DNA from: Paracoccus sp. S-4012
Lineage (GTDB): Bacteria; Pseudomonadota; Alphaproteobacteria; Rhodobacterales; Rhodobacteraceae
NCBI RefSeq assembly: GCF_009674885.1
Contig: NZ_WKKA01000007.1
Coordinates: 1 to 64,000, forward strand
DNA: 64,000 nucleotides
Reading direction: 5' to 3'
The notes beneath the pieces were generated by a model. That model saw nothing but the letters and a program-made list of their open reading frames with translations. It was not told the origin of the DNA and did no database searches. How positions within the stretch are numbered: the first letter of the stretch is position 1; every line of letters begins with the position of its first letter. Positions 11,327 to 21,298 of this stretch are shown here, piece by piece. A program made the position numbers and the translations under genes.

Positions 11327-13504
11327 ATGACGCATTTCGCCCTTGGCGCGCGCATCGGCGTGCTGACGACCGAACCGGTCGGCCTCCTCGACTACCTCGC
11401 GCCCGAGGGCGGCGTGCGCCTGGGCCAGCTGGTCGTGGTCCCGCTCGGCCCCCGGCGGGTCATGGGCTGCGTCTGGGGTGCCGGCGAGGGCGGCTTCGAC
11501 GCCGCCAAGCTGCGCCCCGTCGCGCGGCTGATCGAGGCCGAGCCGCTGACGCCGGCGGTGCTGGAGTTCCTCAGCCGCGCCGCCGAATACACCCTCACCT
11601 CGCTGCCGGTGCTGCTGCGCATGGCGACCCGCGCGCCCGGCCTCGCCGACCCGCCCGCGCCGCGCCGCATCCTGCACCTGACCGGCCCCGAGCCGCAGCG
11701 CATGACCGAGGCCCGTCGCCGCGTCCTCGACGTGCTGGACGAACACGGCGACGCGGGGCTGGAGCCCGGCGAACTCGCCCGTCTCGCCGGCGTCTCGCCC
11801 TCCGTGGTCGCGGGCCTCACGACCGCCGGCACCCTGACCGAGACCGAAGCCCCGCGCGACGCGGCCTTTCCGCGCCTCGATCCGTCGCGCCCCGGAAAAC
11901 CACTGTCGCCCGACCAAGCCGCGGCCGCCGAGGCCCTGCGCGCCCGGCAGCCCGAGGGCTACTCGACCACGCTCCTGCGCGGCGTCACCGGCTCGGGCAA
12001 GACCGAGGTCTATCTCGAGGCCGTTGCCGAATGCCTCGCGCGCGGGCGGCAGGCCCTCGTCATGCTCCCCGAGATCGCGCTTTCGGCCGAGTTCCTCGCC
12101 CGCGTCGAGGCGCGCTTCGGCGCGCGGCCCGGCGAATGGCACAGCGGCATCACCGCGACCGAACGCCGCCGCCTCTGGCACATGGCCGGCCGGCACGGCG
12201 TCGATCTGGTCGTCGGCGCGCGCTCGGCCCTGTTCCTGCCCTTCCGCGACCTCGGCCTGATCGTCGTCGACGAGGAGCATGACGGCGCCTACAAGCAGGA
12301 GGACGGGGTCTGGTATTCCGCCCGCGACATGGCGGTTCTGCGGGCGAGCATCGAGGGCGCGCAGGTGGTCCTCGCCTCGGCCACGCCCGCGCTCGAAACC
12401 TGGGTGAACGCGCAGACGGGAAAGTATCACCGCCTCGACCTGACCGACCGCCACGGCGCCGACCTGCCCGAGATGGCCGCGATCGACCTGCGGGCCGAGG
12501 CGATGGAGCCGGGCCGCTGGATCTCGCCGACCCTCACGCGCGAGGTGGCGGAGCGGCTGGGCCGGGGCGAACAGTCGCTCCTGTTCCTCAACCGCCGCGG
12601 CTATGCGCCGGTGACGCTCTGCCGCGCCTGCGGCCAGCAGGTCGGCTGCGAGGATTGCGACGCGCGGATGGTCGAGCATCGGGTGCTGAACCGTCTCGTC
12701 TGCCACCAGTGCGGGGCCTCGCGCCCGATCCCGACGACCTGCCCGGCCTGCGGCGTCGAGGGGAAGATGGCCCCAGTCGGTCCGGGGGTCGAGCGGCTGG
12801 CCGAGGAGGTCTCCGCCCGCTGGCCGCAGGCGCGCGTGGCGGTGCTGTCGTCGGACCTGTTCCAGAGCGCGCGGGCCCTGAAGGCCGCGATTGCGGATAT
12901 CGCGGCGGGCGGCGCCGACATCATCATCGGCACGCAGATGGTGGCCAAGGGGCACAATTTCCCGGCGCTGACGCTGGTCGGCGTGATCGACGCCGACCTC
13001 GGGCTGCAAGGCGCCGACCTGCGCGCGGCCGAGCGCAGCTTCCAGCTGATGCGGCAGGTGGCGGGACGGGCGGGGCGCGCCGGCGGCAAGGGGCTGGCGC
13101 TGCTGCAGACGCACCAGCCCGAGCATCCGGTGATCCGCGCGATCCTCTCGGGCGAGGAGGAGGCCTTCTGGGACGCCGAGGCCGCCGCGCGGCGTCAGGC
13201 CGGGATGCCCCCCTTCGGGCGGCTGGCGGGTGTGATCCTGAGCCACCCGGACCTCGGCGTGGTGACGGGATTTGCACGCGACCTCGCCCAGCGGGCGCAG
13301 CCTTTGGGTGCTGCGGGGGCCGAGCTGTGGGGACCGGCGCCCGCCCCGATCGCCCGCATCCGGGGCCGGCACCGAGTGCGGATGCTGATCCGCGCGCCGC
13401 GGCAGGCGCCGCTGCAGGAGGCGATCCGGGCGTGGCTGGAGGGGGTAAAGCTGCCCGCGAACTTGCGGCTCGCGGTGGATATCGATCCGCAGAGCTTTCT
13501 TTAG
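11327..13504 (+). CDS. priA: Primosomal replication-restart helicase PriA
   Basis: A 725-residue 3'-5' DNA helicase that reloads the replisome at stalled forks. The N-terminal DNA-binding domain (1-100) is followed by Walker A GVTGSGKTE (~219-227), DEEH (315-318), SATPALET, and a zinc-binding insert with eight cysteines (432, 435, 441, 444, 459, 462, 472, 475). Then come IIIGTQMVAKGHNFP and the QVAGRAGRAG motif. ATG 11327 fits the family N-terminus (ALGARIGVLTTEPVG); an in-frame GTG at 11285 would add 14 residues overlapping the repeat region. Confidence 0.95.
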   Translation: MTHFALGARIGVLTTEPVGLLDYLAPEGGVRLGQLVVVPLGPRRVMGCVWGAGEGGFDAAKLRPVARLIEAEPLTPAVLEFLSRAAEYTLTSLPVLLRMATRAPGLADPPAPRRILHLTGPEPQRMTEARRRVLDVLDEHGDAGLEPGELARLAGVSPSVVAGLTTAGTLTETEAPRDAAFPRLDPSRPGKPLSPDQAAAAEALRARQPEGYSTTLLRGVTGSGKTEVYLEAVAECLARGRQALVMLPEIALSAEFLARVEARFGARPGEWHSGITATERRRLWHMAGRHGVDLVVGARSALFLPFRDLGLIVVDEEHDGAYKQEDGVWYSARDMAVLRASIEGAQVVLASATPALETWVNAQTGKYHRLDLTDRHGADLPEMAAIDLRAEAMEPGRWISPTLTREVAERLGRGEQSLLFLNRRGYAPVTLCRACGQQVGCEDCDARMVEHRVLNRLVCHQCGASRPIPTTCPACGVEGKMAPVGPGVERLAEEVSARWPQARVAVLSSDLFQSARALKAAIADIAAGGADIIIGTQMVAKGHNFPALTLVGVIDADLGLQGADLRAAERSFQLMRQVAGRAGRAGGKGLALLQTHQPEHPVIRAILSGEEEAFWDAEAAARRQAGMPPFGRLAGVILSHPDLGVVTGFARDLAQRAQPLGAAGAELWGPAPAPIARIRGRHRVRMLIRAPRQAPLQEAIRAWLEGVKLPANLRLAVDIDPQSFL

Positions 13505-13571
13505 GGCAATGGGATGGTGCTTGGAAACCACGCACGCTACCGCTCGTTGCCCAACGATCCAGCTACGGCCG

Positions 13572-13622
13572 CCCGTCCGCCAAAGCGGACGGGTCCGCGC
13601 CCGCCCGCCCCACAGGCGGGCG
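13572..13622. repeat. Two GC-rich hairpins downstream of priA
   Basis: CCCGTCCGC (13572-13580) pairs with GCGGACGGG (13585-13593), and CGCCCGCC (13602-13609) pairs with GGCGGGCG (13615-13622). Similar GCGTCC/GGCGGAC-type hairpins occur at 51394-51468. They sit between convergent genes with a third hairpin at 13685-13711. Confidence 0.7.
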
Positions 13623-13684
13623 CGTCCGCGCCCACCTTCGTGCGTGCGCGGACCCTCTGTTGCGCCTATGTCACCGGACCAAGC

Positions 13685-13711
13685 GGGATTGGGACCCTGT
13701 TACCCAATCCC
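13685..13711. repeat. Palindromic repeat with ACCCTGT loop, copy 1
   Basis: GGGATTGGG (13685-13693) and CCCAATCCC (13703-13711) form a perfect 9-bp stem closing the loop ACCCTGTTA. The same GGG-ACCCTGT-CCC core is seen at 51346-51373, and a variant at 18968-18993. Confidence 0.75.
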
Positions 13712-13740
13712 TCGCGCGGAAGCGACCCGCGGAGAGGCCG

Positions 13741-14862
13741 CTACCCCCCGCCCAGCTTCGGGCTCGCCCTGTCCAGCGACAGCTCCGCCTCCGAGAACCG
13801 GATCGGCGTGCGCACCCCCGGCACCCCCTCGGGCTCGATCCTCAGCCCCCGCGCGATCACCTGCGGGTCGGCGAACACATCCGCCATGTCGTTGATCGGA
13901 CCCGCCGGCACCCCCGCGCGCTCCAAGGCGGCCAGCAGGTCGTCCCGCTTCCACCCCTTGGTTGCCGCGGTCAGCGCCGCCGTCAGCGCCTCGCGGTTGG
14001 CGATACGGTCCGCGTTGCTGCGATAGTCGGGCGCCTCCGCCAGCCCCGGCATCCCCAAGACCTCGCAGAGCCGCCGGTATTGCCCGTCATTGCCCGAGGC
14101 GATGATGATCCAGCCATCCGCACAGTCGAAGACGGCATAGGGCACGATGTTCGGATGCGCGTTCCCCAACCGCACGGGCGCCGTCCCCGAGGCGAGATAG
14201 TTCATCGCCTGGTTCGCCATCACCGCCACGCCCACATCCATCAGCGCCATGTCCACCTGCTGCCCGCGGCCGGTGCGGTGGCGCTGCTCGACCGCGGCGA
14301 GGATCCCGGTCGTGGCGTAGAGCGCGGTGAAGATGTCCACCACCGCCACGCCCACCTTCTGCGGCTGGCCCGAGGGCTCGCCGGTCACGCTCATCAGCCC
14401 GGACATGCCCTGGATGATGTAGTCGTAGCCCGCCCGCGCGGCGTAAGGGCCGTCCTGCCCGAAGCCGGTGATCGAGCAGTAGATCAGCCGCGGGTTCACT
14501 GCGCGCAGGCTCTCCCAGTCGAGGCCGTATTTCGCCAGCCCGCCAAGCTTGAAGTTCTCGATCAGGATGTCTGCGCCCGCCACCAGCTCGCGCACCCGCG
14601 CCTGCCCCTCGGGCGTGCGGAAGTCGGCGATGACCGAGCGCTTGCCGCGGTTGGCGGCGTGGAAATAGGCGGCCGAGCGGCCCTCCGGCCCGTCGCCCTC
14701 GCGGGTGATGAAGGGCGGCCCCCAGCTGCGGGTGTCGTCCCCCTCCGGCGCCTCGACCTTGACGACCTCCGCCCCGAGATCGGCGAGGACCTGGCCGGCC
14801 CAGGGACCGGCCAGGATGCGGGCCAGTTCGACGACCCGCAGGCCCTCGAGCGGCGCGGGCAT
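13741..14862 (-). CDS. CaiB/BaiF family (class III) CoA-transferase
   Basis: A 373-residue enzyme expected to move CoA between acyl groups. The family opening LEGLRVVELARILAGPWAG is clear. The catalytic aspartate lies in the conserved region around VDMALMDVGVAVMANQ, and LIENFKLGGLAKYGLDW and CSITGFGQDGP are also diagnostic. The length is normal (~380-400). Its ATG overlaps the stop of the DsbA-like gene by one base (TGATG). The substrate (for example a dicarboxylic or branched acyl-CoA) cannot be inferred, though an acyl-CoA ligase is nearby. Confidence 0.9.
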   Translation of the reverse strand: MPAPLEGLRVVELARILAGPWAGQVLADLGAEVVKVEAPEGDDTRSWGPPFITREGDGPEGRSAAYFHAANRGKRSVIADFRTPEGQARVRELVAGADILIENFKLGGLAKYGLDWESLRAVNPRLIYCSITGFGQDGPYAARAGYDYIIQGMSGLMSVTGEPSGQPQKVGVAVVDIFTALYATTGILAAVEQRHRTGRGQQVDMALMDVGVAVMANQAMNYLASGTAPVRLGNAHPNIVPYAVFDCADGWIIIASGNDGQYRRLCEVLGMPGLAEAPDYRSNADRIANREALTAALTAATKGWKRDDLLAALERAGVPAGPINDMADVFADPQVIARGLRIEPEGVPGVRTPIRFSEAELSLDRASPKLGGG

Positions 14863-15542
14863 CAGTTCGCGGACTCCGCCTCGGCCAGCTTCTCGTCGAT
14901 CTTCGCCTTCAGCCCGTCCCAGGCCTGGTTCTGGACCTTCTCGCCGCCGATGATGAAGGTCGGCGTGCCCTCGATGCCGTCCGCGGTGGCGTTCGCCTGA
15001 TAGGTCGCGACCAGCCGCTCAACCTGTTCGGTGTCGCCCCAGCAGGCGTCCATCTGCTCGTTGGTCATGCCCGCGGCGAGGCCCACGCGGCGCAGGTTCT
15101 CGGCCGCCTGGTCGGAGGAGCTGACGCCTGCGAGCCACTGACTCTGGCCGGTCAGGAGTTGCTCGGAGACCGGGTAGAACTTCGCCGGCTCGCAGCGCGC
15201 GAGGATGCCGGCCCAGAGGCCGAGCGCGTCGAAATACACGTCCCGCTGGATGAAGCGGACCTTGCCGGTGTCGATGTATTCGGACTTCAGGGTCGGGAAC
15301 ACGTCGGTCGCAAAGGCGCCGCAATGGCTGCAGGTGAAGGAGGCGTATTCGATCATCGTGACCGGCGCGTCCTCGGCCCCGAGGGCGAGGTCGGGGGCCA
15401 GTTCGGGTGCGGCGGCCTCGGCGGCGGGGGCCTCGGTTGCAGTCTGCGCCACCGCGGGCAGCGCCACGAGGGCGAGGGCGGCGGAGGTCAGCAGGCCCGC
15501 GGCGAGGCGCGGCAGGCCAGAAAGCGTGATCGGAAGCGTCAT
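14862..15542 (-). CDS. DsbA-family thiol:disulfide oxidoreductase
   Basis: A 226-residue periplasmic thioredoxin-fold protein. The signal peptide (1-32, cleavage near PAVAQ) is followed by a short Ala/Glu/Pro linker, then the DsbA domain with the redox motif C71-S-H-C74 in FTCSHCGAF. The cis-proline loop IEGTPTFIIGG is present. It resembles BdbD/ScsC-type alphaproteobacterial DsbA proteins. It overlaps DUF721 upstream by 4 nt and the CoA-transferase downstream by 1 nt, so the three are probably translated from one transcript. Confidence 0.92.
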   Translation of the reverse strand: MTLPITLSGLPRLAAGLLTSAALALVALPAVAQTATEAPAAEAAAPELAPDLALGAEDAPVTMIEYASFTCSHCGAFATDVFPTLKSEYIDTGKVRFIQRDVYFDALGLWAGILARCEPAKFYPVSEQLLTGQSQWLAGVSSSDQAAENLRRVGLAAGMTNEQMDACWGDTEQVERLVATYQANATADGIEGTPTFIIGGEKVQNQAWDGLKAKIDEKLAEAESAN

Positions 15543-16093
15543 GGGGAACCTCTGTTCTGGGCGTCTTTTCGAGACAGGTAGGCGCGGGCGAAGCGCGCGA
15601 CCGCTTCGGCAAGGCCGGGATCGTCGATCTTCGCCGCGGCGGATTCGGCCTCGGCCCGCACCGCCGGCGAAACCGGGCGCGCGGGCGCGGGCCGCGGCGG
15701 CTCGGGGGCGAAGCCGTGCGGCGCGGTCTGGGTCAGGTGGATGCGCGCGACGGCGTTGAAGCCGTAGCAGGCGTTCACCCGTTCGCGGATCGCGGGCAGC
15801 TCCATCTCGAGCCGGGGCGCGTTGGCGCCGGTGGTCAGCAGGACCAGCGTGCCACCGAAGCCCCCGCGCGAGTGGCTGATCTTCACCGGGCGGCAGCGGG
15901 CGGCGGTCTCGGCCCCGACGACCTCGGCCCAGTGCGTCAGCAGCCGCGAGACGGCGAAGCCGCGCTTCTCGCCAAGCTCGCCCACGCGGCAGGCGACCAG
16001 CCCGGCCGCGGTCTCGAACCCGCGCATGCGCCGGGACGCGCGCGGCGCGATCGGTGCCGCCTTGGCGGCTTCGGGGTCAGGGGCGTCGCTCAT
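15539..16093 (-). CDS. DUF721/DciA-like protein
   Basis: A 184-residue protein with the DUF721 core (GLVACRVGELGEKRGFAVSRLLTHWAEVVG, then LVLLTTGANAPRLEMELPAIRERVN and the VARIHL end). DUF721 is related to DciA, which helps load the replicative helicase, but the function in alphaproteobacteria is less clear. In this group the gene commonly sits between mutY and a dsbA-like gene. Here dsbA follows with a 4-nt overlap, while mutY is separated by an acyl-CoA ligase. The C-terminal ~60 residues are Pro/Ala-rich. Confidence 0.83.
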   Translation of the reverse strand: MSDAPDPEAAKAAPIAPRASRRMRGFETAAGLVACRVGELGEKRGFAVSRLLTHWAEVVGAETAARCRPVKISHSRGGFGGTLVLLTTGANAPRLEMELPAIRERVNACYGFNAVARIHLTQTAPHGFAPEPPRPAPARPVSPAVRAEAESAAAKIDDPGLAEAVARFARAYLSRKDAQNRGSP

Positions 16094-16177
16094 CGCCCGC
16101 CACTCTGGCCGCAGCGCAGCGCGGATGCCAGAGGCCCCGCGCGGGCGGCGGCTGAAAACCCCGTGACGCCCCCGTGT

Positions 16178-17818
16178 TCAGCCGCCCTTCGCCATCTCGC
16201 GCAGCCGGAACTTCTGCAGCTTGCCGGTCGAGGTGCGCGGGATCTCGCAAAAGACCACGTCGGTCGGGCACTTGTAATGCGCGAGATGCTGCCGCGCCCA
16301 GCCGATGATGTCCTGCTTGCCGGCCTCGGCCCCCGGCTTCAGCTCGACATAGGCCACAGGCGTCTCGCCCCATTTCGGGTGCGGATGCGCGATCACCGCG
16401 GCCAGCATCACCGCCGGATGGGCGAAGATCACGTTCTCGACCTCGATCGAGCTGATGTTCTCGCCGCCCGAGATGATGATGTCCTTCGAGCGGTCCTTGA
16501 GCTGGACGTAACCGTCCGGGTGCATCACCCCGAGATCGCCCGAATGGAACCAGCCGCCCGCGAAGGCCTCCTCCGTGGCGCGCGGGTTCTTGAGGTAGCC
16601 CTTCATCACGATGTTGCCGCGGAACATGACCTCGCCCAGCGTCTCGCCATCGGCGGGGACAGGCTGCATCGTCTCGGGGTCGAGCACCGCAAGCTCGTCG
16701 AGCGGCAGGTAGCGCACCCCCTGCCGCGACTTCAGCTCGGCGCGCTCGGTCCGGTCCTTGCCGTCCCAATCGCCCTTCCACTCGTTCACGACCGAGGGGC
16801 CATAGGTCTCGGTCAACCCGTAGATGTGGTTCACGACGAAGCCCATCGCCTCGATCCCATCGATCACCGAGGCCGGCGGGGGCGCGCCGGCGGTGTTGAA
16901 GTTGACCGCATGCGGCAACTCGCGCCGCTCCTCGCCCGAGGCGTTGATGAGGCCCTGCATCACGATCGGCGCGCCGCAGAGATGCGTGACCTTGTGGTCG
17001 GCGAGCGCCTCGTAGATCGCCCCCGCGCGGACCCAGCGCAGGCAGACATGCGTGCCGCCGGTCAGCGCCAGCGTCCAGGGGAAGCACCAGCCGTTGCAGT
17101 GGAACATCGGCAGCGTCCAGAGATAGACCGGATGCCGCCCGAGGGCCGCGTGGACGGTGTTGGAATAGGCCATCAGCGTCGCGCCGCGATGGTGATAGAC
17201 CGCGCCCTTCGGATTGCCGGTGGTGCCCGACGTGTAGTTCAGCGCGATCGCGTCCCATTCGTCCTGCGGCGGCAGCCAGTCGAAGGCCGGGTCGCCCGAG
17301 GCGAGGAAGGCCTCGTAGTCGGTGCGCCCAATGGCGCGGCCCTGCGGAGTGGCCGCATCGGCCGGGTATTCGCTGTCGTCCACGTCGATGACCTGCGGCG
17401 CGACCTCGGCCAGCGCCAGGGCCTCGGCCATGACCGCAGAGAACTCGCGGTCCACGATGACCAGCTTCGCGTCGCCGTGGTCGAGCTGGAAGGCCACCGC
17501 CGCCGCGTCGAGCCGGGTGTTGATGGTGTGCAGCACCGCGCCGCACATCGGCACGCCGAAATGGCACTCGATCATCTCTGGGGTGTTGGCCAGCATCACG
17601 CTGACGGTGTCGCCCTTGCCGATACCAGCCGACGCGAGGGCTGAGGCGAGCCGACGCGCGCGGGTCCAGAACTCGGCGTAGGAGCGGCGGATGCGGCCAT
17701 GGATGATGGCCGTGTGATCCGGCCAGACGAGCGCCGCGCGCTCCAGGAACCGGATCGGCGTCATTGGCTGGTGGTTGGCGGGGCCGCGCTCGAGCCCCAG
17801 GTCGAACATCCCGGTCAT
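16178..17818 (-). CDS. AMP-dependent acyl-CoA synthetase (fatty-acid/DmdB-like)
   Basis: A 546-residue adenylate-forming enzyme that activates a carboxylic acid to its acyl-CoA. Core motifs are intact: P-loop YTSGTTGNPKGAVY, HCNGWCFPW, GLTETYGPS, GWFHSGDLG, KDRSKDIIISGGENIS and the catalytic lysine near the end (TSTGKLQKFRLRE). The sequence style (LWTLPMFHCNGWCFPW) matches medium-chain ligases, including the methylmercaptopropionate ligase DmdB; the substrate is not certain. ATG 17818 has CGGAGG upstream. It lies between DUF721 and mutY, where this family usually has no gene. Confidence 0.88.
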   Translation of the reverse strand: MTGMFDLGLERGPANHQPMTPIRFLERAALVWPDHTAIIHGRIRRSYAEFWTRARRLASALASAGIGKGDTVSVMLANTPEMIECHFGVPMCGAVLHTINTRLDAAAVAFQLDHGDAKLVIVDREFSAVMAEALALAEVAPQVIDVDDSEYPADAATPQGRAIGRTDYEAFLASGDPAFDWLPPQDEWDAIALNYTSGTTGNPKGAVYHHRGATLMAYSNTVHAALGRHPVYLWTLPMFHCNGWCFPWTLALTGGTHVCLRWVRAGAIYEALADHKVTHLCGAPIVMQGLINASGEERRELPHAVNFNTAGAPPPASVIDGIEAMGFVVNHIYGLTETYGPSVVNEWKGDWDGKDRTERAELKSRQGVRYLPLDELAVLDPETMQPVPADGETLGEVMFRGNIVMKGYLKNPRATEEAFAGGWFHSGDLGVMHPDGYVQLKDRSKDIIISGGENISSIEVENVIFAHPAVMLAAVIAHPHPKWGETPVAYVELKPGAEAGKQDIIGWARQHLAHYKCPTDVVFCEIPRTSTGKLQKFRLREMAKGG

Positions 17819-17911
17819 GTGATCCTCCGTTCCCTTCGGTCCATCTCCACGCCGGGCGGGGGCAAAGGCAAGCCCGTTGACTTGCGCGCCGCGCCCCGCG
17901 AGAGGCGGCGG

Positions 17912-18916
17912 ATGGAGCCCGAGATCGCCCCCCTGCTGCTTGCCTGGTACGACCGCCACGCGCGGGCGCTGCCCTGGCGCGCGCCGCCCGGTGCGCCGCC
18001 AATGGACCCCTATCGGGTGTGGCTGTCCGAGGTGATGCTGCAACAGACCACGGTCGCCGCCGTGCGGGGCTACTTCGAGCGGTTCACGGCGCGCTGGCCC
18101 ACGGTGGAGGCGCTTGCCGCCGCGCCCAAGGCCGAGGTCATGGGTGAATGGGCGGGCCTCGGCTACTACGCCCGCGCCCGCAACCTTGTCGCCTGCGCCC
18201 GTGCCGTAGCGGAGCGGGGGGGCTTCCCGACGACCCGCGACGAGCTGGCGCGGTTGCCCGGCATCGGCGCCTATACCTCCGCCGCCATCGCGGCGATCGC
18301 CTTCGGCCGGGCGGAGACCGTGGTGGACGGCAACGTCGAGCGCGTGGTGGCGCGGCTCTACGCCGTCGAGACGCCGCTGCCGGGGGCGAGACGCGAGCTG
18401 GCGCGGCTGGCCGAGGGGCTCACGCCCGAGGCGCGGCCGGGGGACTTCGCCCAGGCGATGATGGACCTCGGGGCGACGATCTGCACGCCGCGGTCGCCCG
18501 CCTGCGGGGTCTGCCCACTGTCGGGCCCGTGCCGGGCAAGAGCGGCGGGGATCGCGGCGGAACTGCCCGCCCGCATGCCCAGGGCGCCGAAGCCGAAGCG
18601 CGAGGGGATCGCTTGGGTGGCGTTCGACCGCCGGCGGGTGTTGCTGGAACGGCGGCCACCGAAGGGGCTTCTCGGCGGCACCCTCGCCTTTCCCTCCTCC
18701 GGCTGGGACGGGAGCGACCAGCCGCCGCCGCTTGCGGCCGACTGGCGCGAGGCGGGCCGGGTGCGGCATGTGTTCACGCATTTCGAGCTGGACATGGCCG
18801 TGCATGTCGCCCGGAGCGGGGGCAACCCCCAGCGCGGCGAATGGCACGTCCTCCGGGACTTCGACCCGGCCGGTCTCCCCGGCCTCATGCGGAAGGCCTG
18901 GGCTGTTCTGGCCTAA
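17912..18916 (+). CDS. mutY: A/G-specific adenine DNA glycosylase
   Basis: A 334-residue base-excision repair enzyme that removes adenine mispaired with 8-oxoguanine. The catalytic E40 lies in WLSEVMLQQT, the helix-hairpin-helix reads LPGIGAYTSAAI, and catalytic D139 is in VVDGNVERV. The 4Fe-4S cluster ligands are C191, C198, C201 and C207. The C-terminal NUDIX-like domain (about 222-334) recognises the 8-oxoG partner. ATG 17912 with AGAGGCGG upstream is preferred over longer in-frame extensions. It is divergent from the acyl-CoA ligase with a 93-bp gap. Confidence 0.94.
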   Translation: MEPEIAPLLLAWYDRHARALPWRAPPGAPPMDPYRVWLSEVMLQQTTVAAVRGYFERFTARWPTVEALAAAPKAEVMGEWAGLGYYARARNLVACARAVAERGGFPTTRDELARLPGIGAYTSAAIAAIAFGRAETVVDGNVERVVARLYAVETPLPGARRELARLAEGLTPEARPGDFAQAMMDLGATICTPRSPACGVCPLSGPCRARAAGIAAELPARMPRAPKPKREGIAWVAFDRRRVLLERRPPKGLLGGTLAFPSSGWDGSDQPPPLAADWREAGRVRHVFTHFELDMAVHVARSGGNPQRGEWHVLRDFDPAGLPGLMRKAWAVLA

Positions 18917-19077
18917 GGTTGACGTAACCGCCACCTCCGGCCCGTCCGCCTTGGCGCCGCTCCAAGCGGGATCGGGTCCCGTGTCCCTATCCCTTGCCCG
19001 CAGGCATCGGCTGCATACCCGCTGCCCGCACCGACACCCTTGCCGAAGCCCGCCCCCCTACACTACATAGCAAGGTC
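18917..19077. other. Intergenic stretch after mutY (left half of a 322-bp gap)
   Basis: Besides the hairpin at 18968-18993, this stretch holds no recognisable gene. It contains GC-rich direct fragments (CCCGTCCGCC, TTGCCCGCAGG) resembling those in the gaps at 13505-13740 and 51323-51480. The leuC promoter probably lies here or just downstream; no clear -35/-10 pair was seen. Confidence 0.4.
18968..18993. repeat. Palindromic repeat with GGG...CCC core, variant copy 2
   Basis: GGGATCGGG (18968-18976) pairs with CCCTATCCC (18985-18993) with one mismatch, around the loop TCCCGTGT. Stem and loop resemble the copies at 13685-13711 and 51346-51373. Confidence 0.6.
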
Positions 19078-19164
19078 ATGATGCGCTTCTTCGACATCCA
19101 CGATCGCGCCCGCCTGCCGGCGCGCTTTCACGGCGAGCGGCTGACGATTCTCGCCGGGCTTTGA
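19078..19164 (+). CDS. Possible 28-residue small protein upstream of leuC
   Basis: ATG-ATG at 19078 opens a 28-codon frame ([20 protein letters not shown], then RLTILAGL) ending in TGA at 19164, 74 bp before leuC. Its third codon positions are almost all G or C, as in real genes of this DNA, and the composition is not random-looking. It is not leucine-rich enough to be a classic leu attenuation peptide (four Leu in 28). It could be a leader peptide, a small protein or a remnant of a larger gene; I do not recognise it. Confidence 0.35.
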   Translation: MMRFFDIHDRARLPARFHGERLTILAGL

Positions 19165-19238
19165 CGCGTCCGCGCGTCTCCGGACGCGCCCGACCGCCTT
19201 CCGCCCTTCCCCTTCGATCACCCGCCAGAGGCATCGCC

Positions 19239-20681
<1,443 letters not shown>

Positions 20682-20692
20682 GGAGCGAGAGC

Positions 20693-21298
20693 ATGGAAAA
20701 GTTCACCACCCTGACCGGCATCGCGGCACCCATGCCGCTGGTCAATATCGACACCGACATGATCATCCCCAAGCAGTTCCTGAAGACGATCCATCGCTCG
20801 GGGCTGGGCAAGAACCTGTTCGACGAGATGCGCTACCTCGCCGACGGCAGCGAGAACCCGGACTTCGTGCTGAATCAGCCGGCCTGGCGCGAGGCGCAGA
20901 TCATCGTCGCAGGCGACAACTTCGGCTGCGGCTCGTCGCGCGAGCATGCGCCTTGGGCGCTGCTCGACTTCGGCATCCGCTCAGTGATCTCCACCAGCTT
21001 TGCGGACATCTTCTACAACAACTGCTTCCAGAACGGCATCCTGCCCATCGTGCTGCCCGAGGATGCGGTGAAGGTGCTGATGGAGGATGCGAAGAACGGG
21101 GCCAACGCGCGGCTCTCGATCGACCTCGAGGCGCAGACCGTGACGGCCTCGGACGGGCAGGAGTTCCGTTTCGACATCGACCCGCACCGCAAGCACAACC
21201 TGCTGAACGGCCTCGATGACGTGGGCCAGACGCTGCAGAAGGGTGCCGCGATCGAGGCCTACGAAGCGAAGATCGCGCAGTCCCAGCCCTGGGTCTGA
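20693..21298 (+). CDS. leuD: 3-isopropylmalate dehydratase small subunit
   Basis: A 201-residue swivel-domain partner of LeuC. The motifs [33 protein letters not shown] and [17 protein letters not shown] are diagnostic. The length is the usual ~200. The ribosome-binding site TGAGGAGCG overlaps the end of leuC, and the 11-nt spacing supports co-transcription. The last codons overlap a candidate CTG start of the downstream (frameshifted) phosphodiesterase-type gene. Confidence 0.96.
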   Translation: MEKFTTLTGIAAPMPLVNIDTDMIIPKQFLKTIHRSGLGKNLFDEMRYLADGSENPDFVLNQPAWREAQIIVAGDNFGCGSSREHAPWALLDFGIRSVISTSFADIFYNNCFQNGILPIVLPEDAVKVLMEDAKNGANARLSIDLEAQTVTASDGQEFRFDIDPHRKHNLLNGLDDVGQTLQKGAAIEAYEAKIAQSQPWV

